Below are positions 40,597 through 51,400 of a DNA stretch of 64,000 bases, in pieces. The DNA is from Phosphoribacter sp037046615. GTDB taxonomy: Bacteria > Actinomycetota > Actinomycetes > Actinomycetales > Dermatophilaceae. Numbering within the stretch: the first letter of the stretch is position 1; the number at the start of each line of letters is the position of its first letter. The position numbers were made by a program, and so were the translations under genes. Where the stretch lies: NCBI GenBank assembly GCA_037046615.1, contig JBAOHD010000012.1:1-64000 (forward strand). Direction: 5' to 3'. The notes below the pieces were generated by a model. It saw only the letters and a program-made list of their open reading frames with translations, was not told the origin of the DNA and did not search any database.

Positions 40597-42051
40597 CTAC
40601 CGGAAGCGGACGACGAGGGAGTCCGCGGCGTCGGCGAGCGGGCCCGCGAGGGGGTCGACCTCACCATCGGCCTCGGTGTAGGGCCCGTCGACATCCGGCC
40701 CGTCGACATCGTCGTCGGAGACGTCGACATCGTCGTCGGTGAAAACGGGCGGACGGCGGGCGGCGCGGCGCCACGCGGCATACCCGAGCCAGCAGACCGC
40801 GACGAGGCGGGTGAAGAGCGTGAGGGCATACCAGCCGGCGGGCAGGCCGCGGTCGGCGACCGAGTCGGAGGCGAGGTAGAGCCAGACCGCGCCGAAGTGG
40901 AGAGCTTCGGCGCCGGCCCACCAGAGGTGGTCGCGCCAGGGCAAGCCGACGAGCGCGACGAGAGGGACGAGCCAAAGCGAGGCCTGGACCGGGAAGCTCG
41001 CGCCGGTCACGAGGACGATCCCGACCATGACGAGGGCGACTTCGGCGATGGCCGGGCGGCGGCGGGCGCTCAGGGCGAAGGTCGCACCGGCGAGGATCGC
41101 GAGCACCCATCCGGCGACCGCCAGGGCGGTCACCGCGACCGGGGGCAGTGCCGAGCCGGCCAGCAGGGGCAAGACCCAGGGCGATCCGAGGCCCGCGCCG
41201 GCGTCTCGCCACGCCGTGAGCGCAGCGATGGCGCCGGCGGGATTGCGAACTGCGACAACGGCATACACCGCTGCGGCGGTGACCACCGCGAGGCCGGCCA
41301 TGCGCAGTGCCGTCCGCGTGCGCCCGGCACGGGCGGCGACGAAGAGGACTGCGAGGACGATGAGGATCGGGTAGCTGCGGGCGGCGACGGCCAGCCCGAG
41401 CAGGACACCGGCCCACCCGACCCGCGTGCGTGACCACGCGTAGAGGCCGGCGGCGGCGAGCGCGACCCCGAGGATGTCCGGCGCGACGACGGTCGTGAGG
41501 GCGACGACCGGTGAGAGCGCGACGTGACTGGCGCGCAAGGGGATCCGCCGGAGTGAGCCGGCCGTCCACCACGTGAGGAGAGCGACGAGGACGGCCGCGA
41601 GCACCGCCCAGATCCCGAAAAACCAGCGGGCCTGATCGTCCGGCGACCCAAACGGGATGAGCCCTCCGGTCACCGTGAGCACGAGTGCGGTGAGCGGCGG
41701 TTGCGCAGGGGTCGGGGCGCCGGCTGCGCCCGTCAGGAAAGCACCGACCCCGGCCCCGAGGTCCGCCGCCGCGAACGTGGCCGGGAGGTCGGAGAAGCAC
41801 ATGTGGAAGAACTGGTCGGGCGTGCGCCAGCCGCCTTCGATGCAATAGCCGCGCTGCCAGACGCCCAGGGCCATCGGGAGCGCGGACGCTGCGACGAGCC
41901 ATGTGCCGATGGTGCGCCAGCCGCGGGCCGACGGGACGGCATACCGGCCGAGGGGTCCTCCGGCGACGTGGGACGCGGAGGAGACGACCGGGTCGGTGAC
42001 CGACGGCGCGCGGTCGCCGAGGTGCGGCGGGTGCGTGGGGCGCGAGCTCAC
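40597..42051 (-). CDS. GT87-like integral membrane mannosyltransferase
   Basis: The 484-residue protein has about 10 hydrophobic segments and matches the actinobacterial DUF2029/GT87 polyprenyl-phosphate-mannose-dependent transferases. The first periplasmic loop has the motif YCIEGGWRTPDQFFHMCFSDLP. The C-terminal 50 residues are acidic and cytoplasmic (TDDDVDVSDDDVDGPD). It probably adds mannose to lipid-linked envelope glycans. It follows the penicillin-binding protein gene on the same strand by 19 bp, an arrangement also seen near Rv0050/Rv0051 in mycobacteria. Confidence 0.85.
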   Translation of the reverse strand: MSSRPTHPPHLGDRAPSVTDPVVSSASHVAGGPLGRYAVPSARGWRTIGTWLVAASALPMALGVWQRGYCIEGGWRTPDQFFHMCFSDLPATFAAADLGAGVGAFLTGAAGAPTPAQPPLTALVLTVTGGLIPFGSPDDQARWFFGIWAVLAAVLVALLTWWTAGSLRRIPLRASHVALSPVVALTTVVAPDILGVALAAAGLYAWSRTRVGWAGVLLGLAVAARSYPILIVLAVLFVAARAGRTRTALRMAGLAVVTAAAVYAVVAVRNPAGAIAALTAWRDAGAGLGSPWVLPLLAGSALPPVAVTALAVAGWVLAILAGATFALSARRRPAIAEVALVMVGIVLVTGASFPVQASLWLVPLVALVGLPWRDHLWWAGAEALHFGAVWLYLASDSVADRGLPAGWYALTLFTRLVAVCWLGYAAWRRAARRPPVFTDDDVDVSDDDVDGPDVDGPYTEADGEVDPLAGPLADAADSLVVRFR

Positions 42052-42070
42052 ACCCGAGAGCGTATGCCGG

Positions 42071-44386
42071 TCACGCCGCCGGCGCGGGAGCCGGCGCTGG
42101 AGCCGGCGCGGGGGCGCTCGGAGCCGGCTTGTTGCCTGGCTGGGTCGGGGCGCTCGTCGGCGCCGGCGGGGCCGTCGTCGGTGCGGGCGGGCTGCTCGGC
42201 GGCGGGGGCGACTTCGTGGGCTTGATCGTCGGCTCCGGCACAGGCGTGGGCTCGGGCGCCGGCTCGGGCGTGGGAGCCTCCGTCGTGACGTCGGGGGCGC
42301 TCGTCGTTGGAGCTGGCCCTGCCGGCGCCCGCGTCGGCGCCTTGTCGTCGCCGATGCCGGCGCGCTTGGGGAAGTCGATGACCTTTTCCCCGTCGAGCGC
42401 GGCCTTCATGAAGTCGAGCCACATCGACAGCGGAGGCCCGTTGCTCGCGACCTCGCTCATCCCGCCGACGTTAGTCAACGGTTGCGGCACGCCGTCGACG
42501 TCCTTGAACATCGCGACCGCGGTCGACAGTTGCGGGGTAAACCCGGCAAACCACACCGACTTGCGCTCCTCGGAGGTGCCGGTCTTGCCGGCCGAAGGTC
42601 GACCCAACTGGCTTGCCCGCGAACCAGATCCACCGTTGGTCGTGACGGCCTGCATCGCGTCGATGGTGTCGGCGGCGACCTCCTTGGAGAACCCGTCGGC
42701 GAGGTTGGGGGCGGCGGTGTAGTCGACGCCGATCGCCGGGGAAGTCGCCTTCTTGACCAGGTAGGGGGCGGCGCGGCGACCTTCGGCGGCGATCGTGGCG
42801 TAGGCGTTGGCGATGTCGATGACCCGCGGCGAGGCGGTGCCCAGGACGTTGGTGATCTCGGTGCCCAGGCCGAGGGTGTCGGCCGGCATCCCCGCCGCGA
42901 TGGCAGCGTCCTTGGTCGCCGTGGGCCCCACCTTGGCGTTGAGGCGGATGTATGCCGTGTTGATCGACGACGCGGTCGCCTTGCGCAGGTCGACGGTGCC
43001 GAAAGACTGGTTGTTGTAGTTTTCGAGGCGGGTGATGCCCAGACTGGCGTCGCGCATCGGGCTGCTGCCGTCGAAGGTCGTGCGCGTCGAAATCCCTTGC
43101 TGGAGAGCCGCGATGAGGGTAAACGGCTTGAACGTCGACCCCGCCGGGATCTTGGCGTCGGTCGCCGACGAGAACTGGCGCGTCTGGTAGTCGGCGCCGC
43201 CATACATCGCCACGACCGCGCCGTCGCCCGGCCGCACGGCGACGAGACCGGCATACACGTTCTCGGCCTTGGTCTTGGGCATGGACTTGTCGACCGCGGC
43301 GATGGCAGCGTCCTGGGCCTTCTTGTTGATCGTCGTCGTGATCCGCAGGCCACCGCGGTCGATGTCCTCGGCCGAGAGTTGGAGCTTGCTCGTGAGCTCG
43401 CGGCGGACCGCGACCGCGATGTAACCGGTCGGGCCGGACAGGCTCCGCGAGGGCGCCTTCGCCTGGACCTGCGGCATCGTCGCGGCCGAGCGGTCAGCCG
43501 CGCTGAGCCACCCCTGCGACACCATTCCGTCGAGGACATACGTGTGGCGGTTGGCGAGGTTGGCTTGCTGCTTGGCGCCGAGGGCCGGGTCGAACAGCGA
43601 CGGGGCGTTCATGACACTGGCGAGGACCGCGCCCTCGGCGACAGTGAGTTGGCTGACGTCCTTGTTGAAGTAGGCCTTCGAGGCGGTCTGGATGCCGTAG
43701 GCACCGCGGCCGAAGTAGATCGTGTTGAGATAACCCTCGAGGATCTCGTCCTTGGACTTGTCCTTGTCGATCTTGATCGCGATGACCATCTCGCGCAGCT
43801 TGCGGTCGAGGGTGCGGTCTTGGGTGAGGAAGTAGTTCTTGACGTATTGCTGCGTGATCGTCGAGCCACCGCCCTGCACGTCCGCGCCCTTGAGCGCCTG
43901 CCACACCGAGCGCGCGATGCCGCTCGGCGACACACCACTGTTGGTGTAGAAGTCGCGATCTTCAGCGGCGATGACCGCCTTGCGGACATGCTCGGGCACC
44001 TGGGCCAGGGGGACCGACTCACGGTTGAGTTCGGCGATCCGGGCCATCTCGGTTTTGCCGTCGTCGTAGTAGACGATCGTCGTCTGGGCGTCGGCGAGTT
44101 CGTTGGGATTGGGCACCTGGATCGCCGCGACGGCCACCCCGATCGCCGCGAGCCCGAAGAGGAAGAGGCCACCGAGGATCCACGGGATGCGCTTGAGCCA
44201 CACCTTGCGCCAGGAGCCGGCCGGCCCCTCCTTGCGAGAGCCGTCGGACGTGCCGCTGCCGCTGCCACCGCCATTGCCGTTGCGCGGCGGCCGCCCGGAG
44301 CCGTCGGCTCGGCCGGCTCGGCCTGCGGCAGTGCGCACGGAGCGCCGCGTGGGCTGCGGCGGATGCTGGCCTGAAGTGGTGCTCAC
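42071..44386 (-). CDS. Bifunctional class A penicillin-binding protein
   Basis: The 771-residue protein has a cytoplasmic Gly/Arg-rich tail and a membrane segment at 67-89. A GT51 glycosyltransferase domain follows (catalytic Glu in AEDRDFY at 142; GGSTITQQ at 173-180). The transpeptidase domain carries the serine motif STFK near 419, SIN near 478 and KTGT near 598. An extended Pro/Ala/Thr-rich tail (about 100 residues) completes the protein. It polymerises and cross-links peptidoglycan outside the membrane. It resembles PonA1 and is likely co-transcribed with the downstream GT87-like gene. Confidence 0.95.
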   Translation of the reverse strand: MSTTSGQHPPQPTRRSVRTAAGRAGRADGSGRPPRNGNGGGSGSGTSDGSRKEGPAGSWRKVWLKRIPWILGGLFLFGLAAIGVAVAAIQVPNPNELADAQTTIVYYDDGKTEMARIAELNRESVPLAQVPEHVRKAVIAAEDRDFYTNSGVSPSGIARSVWQALKGADVQGGGSTITQQYVKNYFLTQDRTLDRKLREMVIAIKIDKDKSKDEILEGYLNTIYFGRGAYGIQTASKAYFNKDVSQLTVAEGAVLASVMNAPSLFDPALGAKQQANLANRHTYVLDGMVSQGWLSAADRSAATMPQVQAKAPSRSLSGPTGYIAVAVRRELTSKLQLSAEDIDRGGLRITTTINKKAQDAAIAAVDKSMPKTKAENVYAGLVAVRPGDGAVVAMYGGADYQTRQFSSATDAKIPAGSTFKPFTLIAALQQGISTRTTFDGSSPMRDASLGITRLENYNNQSFGTVDLRKATASSINTAYIRLNAKVGPTATKDAAIAAGMPADTLGLGTEITNVLGTASPRVIDIANAYATIAAEGRRAAPYLVKKATSPAIGVDYTAAPNLADGFSKEVAADTIDAMQAVTTNGGSGSRASQLGRPSAGKTGTSEERKSVWFAGFTPQLSTAVAMFKDVDGVPQPLTNVGGMSEVASNGPPLSMWLDFMKAALDGEKVIDFPKRAGIGDDKAPTRAPAGPAPTTSAPDVTTEAPTPEPAPEPTPVPEPTIKPTKSPPPPSSPPAPTTAPPAPTSAPTQPGNKPAPSAPAPAPAPAPAPAA

Positions 44387-44589
44387 GAGTCTCCCGGGGA
44401 GTGCGGACGGCGCGGCATACGTCGTGGTTTCGCGAGGCGCCGCGGATCGAGCGAGATTTCAAGTATGCGCACGTATGCCGCACACGACCGAATCGGGTTG
44501 TGGCCGCCGGGACCCTCACTCGGGTCGTGGTGCCCCGATCAGCAGACCGGTGGCCAAGCCCGCACCCGGGCTCACCGCGGCGGGTGGGG

Positions 44590-45636
44590 TCAGCGGATGA
44601 CGATGACCGGGTTCTGGGCCGGGTCGAGCCACCGGACCGTATTGACCAGTTCTGAGTAGTTCGTCAGGCCAATGCATCCCGCGGTGTAGCTGCCTGGTGG
44701 CGAATAGTGGAGGAAGATCGCGCTCGAACTCCCTGGACCGCTGGTCTTCCGCGGGTCGTAGTAGTTGTGGGCTACCACGACCGCCTGACGATAGAAGCCC
44801 TTGTCGCGGTAGAAGGAAAGGTCTTCAGAGTCCGGATAGGAGCCTGAACAATTCTCATACCAGCGGTTGAACAGATCGGGCCGTCCGATCGTGAACGCGT
44901 CATTACCCAGCCACCACGAACACGCCGTGATCGTCCGGTAGGACATCGCCGTCCCTGGGTTGCCCTCTCCGAACGCAAACGGCAGGGAGTAGGTCCCGGC
45001 TGGTGTTGTGTAGGAACCCACGACGCGCACGCTTCCCGCGCGCACTCCGTTCTTGCCGAATCGGACATCTGTGTTGGTGTCGCCGACCTGTGCCCACGAC
45101 GAGCCGTCCCATTGATAGCGAGCCCACGTGCCGTCGAAGGTGCCCGTCGACCCGCCCGTCAACGTCGCGACCAAGACCTGGCGGCTCTGCGTGTGGTGGA
45201 CGCTCGTCCCTGGTGCGTTGCCGACTTGAACAGGGGGTGCGGGACTCGGTGCGGGCGCTGGCTTGGGAGTCGCCGGGGGTGGCGATGACCTCGGTTTCGT
45301 CGTGGTCGTCGGCGCAGCCTTGATCAGAGAGGGCGTGGGATTGGGCCGAGCAGTGCTGACTGGCGCAGCAGTCGCGCTCGGGCTCGGAGGGCTCGTCGAC
45401 CGCGCCGCAAGCACCGGGCTCGGCGATGTGGCGTCGGGCGTCTGCGCCGTGACAGCCGGGAGGGAAATCACCGACCGGTCCGGAAGTGACGTGTCTTGAC
45501 TTTGATTGTCGGGGGAGCTCAATGCCCACATCGTGACTGCCGCGAGGATCGCTGTTAAACCGCCAATGCCCCCGATGACTGGAACCCAGCGCCTGGGCTG
45601 AAGAATTCGACGACGACCAGCGCGAGCTTCTTCCAT
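44590..45636 (-). CDS. L,D-transpeptidase (YkuD-like) with N-terminal anchor
   Basis: The 348-residue protein has an Arg-rich start, a membrane segment (VIGGIGGLTAILAAVTMWAL) and a Pro/Thr-rich spacer of about 100 residues. The catalytic domain ends with IFLHYSPPGSYTAGCIGL: His310 and Cys321 form the active-site pattern HX(n)GC. It would make 3-3 cross-links or attach proteins to peptidoglycan. The final VRWLDPAQNPVIVI is typical. The ATG has a G-rich ribosome-binding site. The 203-bp gap to the PBP gene (44387-44589) shows nothing else. Confidence 0.8.
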   Translation of the reverse strand: MEEARAGRRRILQPRRWVPVIGGIGGLTAILAAVTMWALSSPDNQSQDTSLPDRSVISLPAVTAQTPDATSPSPVLAARSTSPPSPSATAAPVSTARPNPTPSLIKAAPTTTTKPRSSPPPATPKPAPAPSPAPPVQVGNAPGTSVHHTQSRQVLVATLTGGSTGTFDGTWARYQWDGSSWAQVGDTNTDVRFGKNGVRAGSVRVVGSYTTPAGTYSLPFAFGEGNPGTAMSYRTITACSWWLGNDAFTIGRPDLFNRWYENCSGSYPDSEDLSFYRDKGFYRQAVVVAHNYYDPRKTSGPGSSSAIFLHYSPPGSYTAGCIGLTNYSELVNTVRWLDPAQNPVIVIR

Positions 45637-45899
45637 GGCAATCCCCCCGGACCGTGCCTTACATCCTTTTCACGCTATTACACATCGCCTCGGTCCGACC
45701 ATGTCCACGATCACTTCGATCATTGGTCCTTGACTTGGGCTAACGAGATGCGTGACGTCGGCCGTCGGATCCGCTCAGCCACGCGGCATCCGCGTGAGCA
45801 GAGGTCTCGCGTAGCCGTCATCGTGGATCCAGGCGGCCCCCTGCGTCGGCGGGGGCACTCCCTGTGGCACGCGACACATCGCGGCGACATGTGCGTGCG

Positions 45900-45918
45900 A
45901 TGTATCGGAACGATATAT
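45900..45918 (+). promoter_or_regulatory. Probable PadR operator/promoter dyad
   Basis: ATGTATCG-GAA-CGATATAT is an inverted repeat with 7 of 8 paired positions, about 100 bp upstream of the padR start. PadR-type regulators bind such AT-rich dyads and often repress their own gene. The AT-rich island stands out in GC-rich sequence, and TACAGT at 45926 could be the -10 element. The wider gap 45637-46015 holds no gene. Confidence 0.5.
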
Positions 45919-46015
45919 CTGGTGCTACAGTCGCGCCTGGCGGTCACGGCATACGCAACCGATGTGCACGGTCCGCCCCGAGAAGGCACACCCGGCAGGA
46001 GAAGGAGGGACCCGA

Positions 46016-46579
46016 TGTCACGACGCGCTGACCTGCTCGACTTCGCGGTCCTCGGGCTCCTGCACGAGACCCCGATGCATGGTTACGAGCTGCGCAAGCG
46101 ACTCAACAGTGCCCTCGGCGCCTTCCGGGCGTTGTCCTATGGCTCGCTCTATCCATGTCTGCGGGAGTCTGCTCGGCAAGGGGTGGATCCGCGAGACAGT
46201 CGGGGGCGGCCCGACGGTCCGGCTCGGGGCAGCACCGCGGGCGCGGATCGTCTATGAGTTGACGGCCGACGGCAAGGAACGCTTCCAGGACGATGGCGGA
46301 CAACGGCGGGGCCGGCATCGTGGGAGGACGAGGAGTTCGACGTTCACTTCGCGTTCTTCGCACGCACGCCCAGCCGAGGTGCGGCTGCGGATCCTCGAAG
46401 GACGGCGGTCGCGGCTCGAGGAGCGGCTGGCCAACATCCGCGACGGCCTCGGTCCGCAACCGCGAGCGCATGGACATGCTATACCGCGGCGCTCCAACGG
46501 CACGGCGAGGACTCCGACCGAGCGCGAGGTGCGCTGGCTCGAGGAGCTCATCACGGCCGAACGCAAGATCCGCGACTAG
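46016..46579 (+). pseudogene. PadR family transcriptional regulator, frameshifted
   Basis: The start ATG 46016 has GGAGGG upstream. The N-terminal wHTH is clear: LLDFAVLGLLHETPMHGYELR, then FRALSYGSLYPCL. The frame then shifts; the next frame supplies LGKGWIRETVGG and IVYELTADGKERFQ. Later pieces are EVRLRILEGRRSRLEERLANI and EREVRWLEELITAERKIRD at the end. All parts of a normal PadR of about 185 residues are present in order, so at least three indels separate them. Because similar defects are clustered downstream, they may be sequence errors and the gene may be intact. It lies upstream of ino1, as usual in related genomes. Confidence 0.8.
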
Positions 46580-46622
46580 ACCAGCCAGACGAGCCAGACC
46601 AGCCAGACCAGCCAGACCAGCA
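46578..46622. repeat. 9-bp tandem repeat AGACCAGCC
   Basis: Five units of AGACCAGCC (one variant AGACGAGCC) overlap the end of padR and precede the ino1 leader. Confidence 0.8.
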
Positions 46623-46750
46623 CGGCATACGGAACTTTCAGCACGGCATACAGCACGACCTCACAACCACCCCGGCACTTGCCGGCAAACAACCGAAAAA
46701 GCCTGGGGCACACCGTGTTCCCACAGCTTGATGAATCAAGGAGCACCCTC

Positions 46751-47861
46751 ATGGGATCTGTGCGCGTCGCCATCGTCGGCGTCGGCAACTGCGCGAGCTC
46801 GCTCGTGCAGGGCGTGGACGTACTACCGCAACGCCGACGCGGCGTCGACGGTCGTGCCGGGCCTGATGCACGTGCAAGTTCGGCCCCTACCACGTGTGCT
46901 GACGTGAAGTTTGTCGCGGCGTTCGACGTCGACGACAAGAAGGTCGGCAAGGACCTGTCCGAGGCGATCAACGCCTCGGAGAACAACACGATCAAGATCT
47001 GCGACGTGCCCGACGCTCGGGGTCGAGGTGCAGCGGGGCCACACCCTATGACGGGCTCGGCAAGTACTACCGCCTGACTCGATCGACGAGTCGGCGGCGG
47101 AGCCGGTCGACATCGTCGCGGCGCTCAAGGAGTCCGAGGCCGACGTGCTCGTGTCCTACCTGCCGGTGGGCTCGGAGGAGGCCGACAAGTTCTACGCGCA
47201 GTGCGCGATCGATGCGGGCGTGGCCTTCGTCAACGCGCTGCCGGTGTTCATCGCGAGCGACCCGGAGTGGGCGGCGAAGTTCGAGGCAGGCCGGCGTGCC
47301 GATCATCGGCGACGACATCAAGAGCCAGGTCGGCGCGACGATCACGCACCGGGTCATGGCCAAGCTGTTCGAAGACCGTGGCGTCACGCTGGACCGCACC
47401 TACCAGCTCAACGTCGGCGGCAACATGGACTTCAAGAACATGCTCGAGCGCGAGCGTCTGGAGTCCAAGAAGGTCTCCAAGACCCAGGTCGGTGACGCTC
47501 GAACCTCGAGCGGCGAGCTGGCCGGCATCAGTACCGCCGACCGCAACGTGCACATCGGCCCGTCGGACTACGTCGCCTGGCTGGACGACCGCAAGTGGGC
47601 ATACGTCCGCCTTGGAGGGTCGCGCGTTCGGTGACGTGCCGCTCAACCTGGAATACAAGCTCGAGGTCTGGGACTCCCCCAACTCGGCCGGCATCATCAT
47701 CGACGCCATCCGCGCGGCGAAGATCGCCAAGGACCGTGGCATCGGTGGCCCGCTCATCTCGGCGTCGTCCTACCTCATGAAGTCCCCGCCCGTGCAGCGC
47801 CCGGACGACCTGGGCCGCGTCGAAGCTCGAGGCCTTCATCGCGGGGACCGAAGAGCGCTGA
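46751..47861 (+). pseudogene. ino1: Inositol-1-phosphate synthase, frameshifted
   Basis: The start ATG 46751 gives MGSVRVAIVGVGNCASSLVQG, the NAD-binding start of actinobacterial Ino1. Further pieces are in order but in different frames: CADVKFVAAFDVDDKKVGKD, VSYLPVGSEEADKFYAQCA, GATITHRVMAKLFEDRGVT, NVGGNMDFKNMLERE, LEYKLEVWDSPNSAG and SASSYLMKSPPVQRP, ending at TGA 47861. Ino1 makes inositol phosphate for phosphatidylinositol and mycothiol. Aligned by eye to the expected frame, about a dozen disturbances are all insertions of one or a few bases. Real loss is unlikely for such a gene; consensus error is more plausible. Confidence 0.9.
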
Positions 47862-47870
47862 CATGTGGGC

Positions 47871-47988
47871 GGCTGACGAGGAGTGAGGGAGCGTCAGCGA
47901 CCGAGCCCCGCAGGAAGCGCCCGATCGAGGTCACGGCTGACGAGGAGTGAGGGAGCGTCAGCGACCGAGCCCCGCAGGAAGCGCCCGA
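47871..47988. repeat. 64-bp direct tandem duplication
   Basis: The unit starting GGCTGACGAGGAGTGAGGG at 47871 is repeated at 47935, with the copies diverging only at the end. It lies just after the ino1 stop codon. Confidence 0.85.
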
Positions 47989-47994
47989 CCACCA

Positions 47995-48399
47995 AGCACG
48001 AGGTATGCCGTCCGCTCACCCGAGCGGGCGGCATACCCACGTCTGGAGGCTCGCGCACAGCCCGAGACGCCTGCGGGTGAAACGTCAAAGGGCACGAATG
48101 CCGGGTTGGGACGGGTCAAAGGGCAGGTCTGCATGCTTCGCAGGCGCCCATGCCGGCATACCTGCCCTTTCACCCTGGCGAACCCAGGCGACACGCCGAG
48201 CACGGCGCCGGACCAGCACGAGGTATGCCGTCCGCTGACCTGAGCGGGCGGCATACCCACGTCTGGAGGCTCGCGCACAGCCCGAGACGCCTGCGGGTGA
48301 AACGTCAAAGGGCACGAATGCCGGGTTGAGACGGGTCAAAGGGCAGGTCTGCATGCTTCGCAGGCGCCCATGCCGGCATACCTGCCCTTTCACCCTGGC
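47995..48399. repeat. 220-bp tandem duplication carrying hairpin repeats
   Basis: The sequence from AGCACGAGGTATGCCG at 47995 is repeated from 48215 with very few differences. Each copy holds the hairpin AAAGGGCAGGT / ACCTGCCCTTT (48118-48128 with 48160-48170, and 48338-48348 with 48380-48390). No gene is present in 47862-48437. Confidence 0.85.
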
Positions 48400-48437
48400 A
48401 ATCACGGGCGACCACGGCCCGACCAGAAGCACCGGGA

Positions 48438-51400
48438 CTACGGCCAGTTGTAGCTATCGTTGGCCTGCTCGCCGCTCGTGGAGTTCACGCAGGACACCGT
48501 GACGGACCCGGTCTCGCCGTAGAAGGACTGCCCGATCACGGTCGTGTTGGTCTGGAACGTTTCGACTCCGAAGATTGTGCCGACAGAGTTCTTGAAGGTG
48601 CACGTCATCGTGCCCTGGTCCCAGAGCGTCGACGTGACCTGGACGTAGCGACATGACGCACCCGGCGGGCACTCGTAGGTCGACGAGGGCGCTGTCCCGC
48701 ACTGACCCGCCTGGCACGTGCTCGAGGATGCCGTGAGGGTCACCGTCGGCGGCACCTTCGCGGGCGTCGTGTAGGTCGCGCTGACGGGTGCCGCGTCACC
48801 GGCCACCGAACTCGCGGTCACGGTGACGGACAGCTGCGTGGCATAGGGCACGTTGTTGAACTTGCAGCTCGACTGGTTTTGCGCGGGGACACACTGGCCG
48901 CCAGTTGAGTTCACTGAGACGGTCACTGGTCGCCCGTCCTCGCGGATCTGCCACGTGAAGGTGACGTCGTAGGAACTGCCCTGCTTCTTGGCATCGATCG
49001 CACCCATGACGACCGGGAGCGTCGGACCGTAGGGCTGGAACTGGGCGCTGGCGCCCGACCAATCCGAGCAGGTGCCGGCGTCGGTGCAACCGCGGATCGA
49101 CAGGGTTTGCGCGGTCGTGTTGTCGAGGTTGAGGTTGCCGCTAAACGAGCAGTCGCCCGAGCACGGGACCGCGCCCGCGCCACCGGCGGTGGTGCGCCAT
49201 TCGACCGATGTCCAGCGGCCGGCCCGGGGCCGCCCCAGCGACCAGGACGCCGACGCGTCGCGGTTGGCGGCCGGGGTGCTGACGGCCGGCGGGTTGGGCT
49301 GCTCGGGGATGCCGACGAGCCGGACCGGGTCGGACTGCACGCCAGGCGCGGAGTCCTTGCCGCCGCCATTGGTCGCGACGACCGAATATTGCACCTCGCG
49401 GCCGTCATAAGCCAGGGAGTCGTTGACCGCGTTGGGTTGCCCCGCCGAGACAGTCGCCAGCACGGTCGACCCTCCCCCGCCAAGCTGGCGGTAGACCGTG
49501 TAGCTGACGATCGGCGGACCGTTGGGGTCGGTGTCAGGCCAACTGATCCGCAGGGAGCCCGTGTCGTCGCCGGGTGTCGGGGTCGGCGGCACGACGGTCG
49601 GCTTGCCGACGGTCGCCGGTGTGCCGACGGACTGCGCCTTGAAGAACGGCCCGTAAGGACCCCACCCGGCGTCATTGTGCGCCTGCACGCGGTAGTTGTA
49701 TTGGTCGTTGTTGACCAGTCCGGAGATCGACGTCGAGGTGCCGCCACCGGTGACGTCGAAGTCACCCCCGCCAGGGCCACCGGTCGTCGACACCACCTGC
49801 ACCCGGTAGATGTCGATGCGGCTGCCTTGGTTGACCGGTGGCGCCCACGTGACACTCATCGTCCGGTCCCCCGGAGTGGTGCCGGTGATGGTCACGGCCT
49901 CAGGGGTGCGGTCGGGCGTGGCCTCCGGCGATGGCCCGCCGGGGTCCGACCAGTCGGCGGCATTGCGGGCGCGCACCGTGAAGCGATAGGGCACGCCATT
50001 GGTGAGCCCCCCGACAGTGCACGGCGAGGACTCGCAGCGCTGCGACCCTCCGGCCCAGCCCACTTCGTATTCGAGGACCGGCAGGCCACCGTCATAGGCC
50101 GGTGGCAACCACGACACCCGGGCCGTGCCGCCCTGGATCCGGTCGGCGACGGCATCCACTGCTTGCGGCGGGGTCGGCCGCGACAGCACCGACACGGTGA
50201 CGGTGCCAGTCGCGATCCGGTCGGGCCCGTCGGAGACTTCGACCGCGAGCACCGTCACGCCGGTGGCGTCTCGGGTCGCCGACACGTCGAGCAGGCAGTT
50301 GCGCGGTGTGCCACTGACGCCAGACCCACTGCCACCGGACACCCGCGCGCCGACGATCTCGCAGTGGAGCGAGCCAAAGGGGCTGTCGAGATACTGCGCG
50401 ATGTTGACCGTCTGGGTCTGCCCGGCGATGAGCCCCTCGACGCGGGCCGGTCGCACCACGGCGGGCGGAGGCGGCGGGGGCGCGTCCGGCGACGCCGCCG
50501 CGGCCGGGTCGACGCGCAGACTGATGACCCTTACCTGGAGCGGGAACTTCTGCTCCTGCCCATCGACCCCGATGTATGCCGTGCCGCGGCTCCCGTGGAG
50601 CGCATCAGCCGCTGCCAGGAGTTCGACCTGACGCCCACCGGTGCCCTTCTGGGTCAGCGAAACCTTGTCGGCCGGTTGCTCCCACTCGGCACGGTATTTC
50701 ACCGAGTCGGGCGACAGCCCCGACGGGAACCACGCCGAGCACAACCGCGGGATGTCGACGAGGCGCGGTTGGCCCTCGGCGATGACGGTGACCTCCCACT
50801 GCGGGCACCGCAGCAGGGGCGTGAGCGGGCCGATCTGCACCGGCACGACGACGTATGCCGTGCGCGGCGCCACGTCGTCGGGGCCGGTCGAGTCCGTCAC
50901 CTCGAGCATGATCGCGGCCGGGCCGACATAGCCACCGGAGGCGACCAACGTCAGTTCCGTCGGACTGGTGACGGTTGCCGTCAGATTGCCTGCGGGAGAA
51001 GCAGATACCGTGTCTGGGGTGGTGACCGACACGGCTCGGCCCCGCGGGTCGAGGATGTAGTCGCCGAGCTTGATCGAGAGCGTCGCGTCCTTGTCCATGA
51101 GCACGGTCTTGTCGGGCGCGGCATACGGGATGTCGCTGCCGTTGGCCGGCACGTAGATGACCGCCATCGCGCGGCCACCGTCGCCGTCTTCGACGATGTA
51201 GGGGATCGCGCGGGGGTGGTCGGCGAAGATGACCCGGATGCCGTCGCGCTCGATCGTCGCCCCATCGCCGACATCGACGACCTTGAGGGCGGTGCGCTCG
51301 GTCTCGAGGTCCTTGTCGTTGTCGAGCACCTTGACGAGCGTCGTCGTCGGAGCTGGCGCACCGGGCGCACCGACGGCACCTGGCGCTCCCGGCCCGGCTG

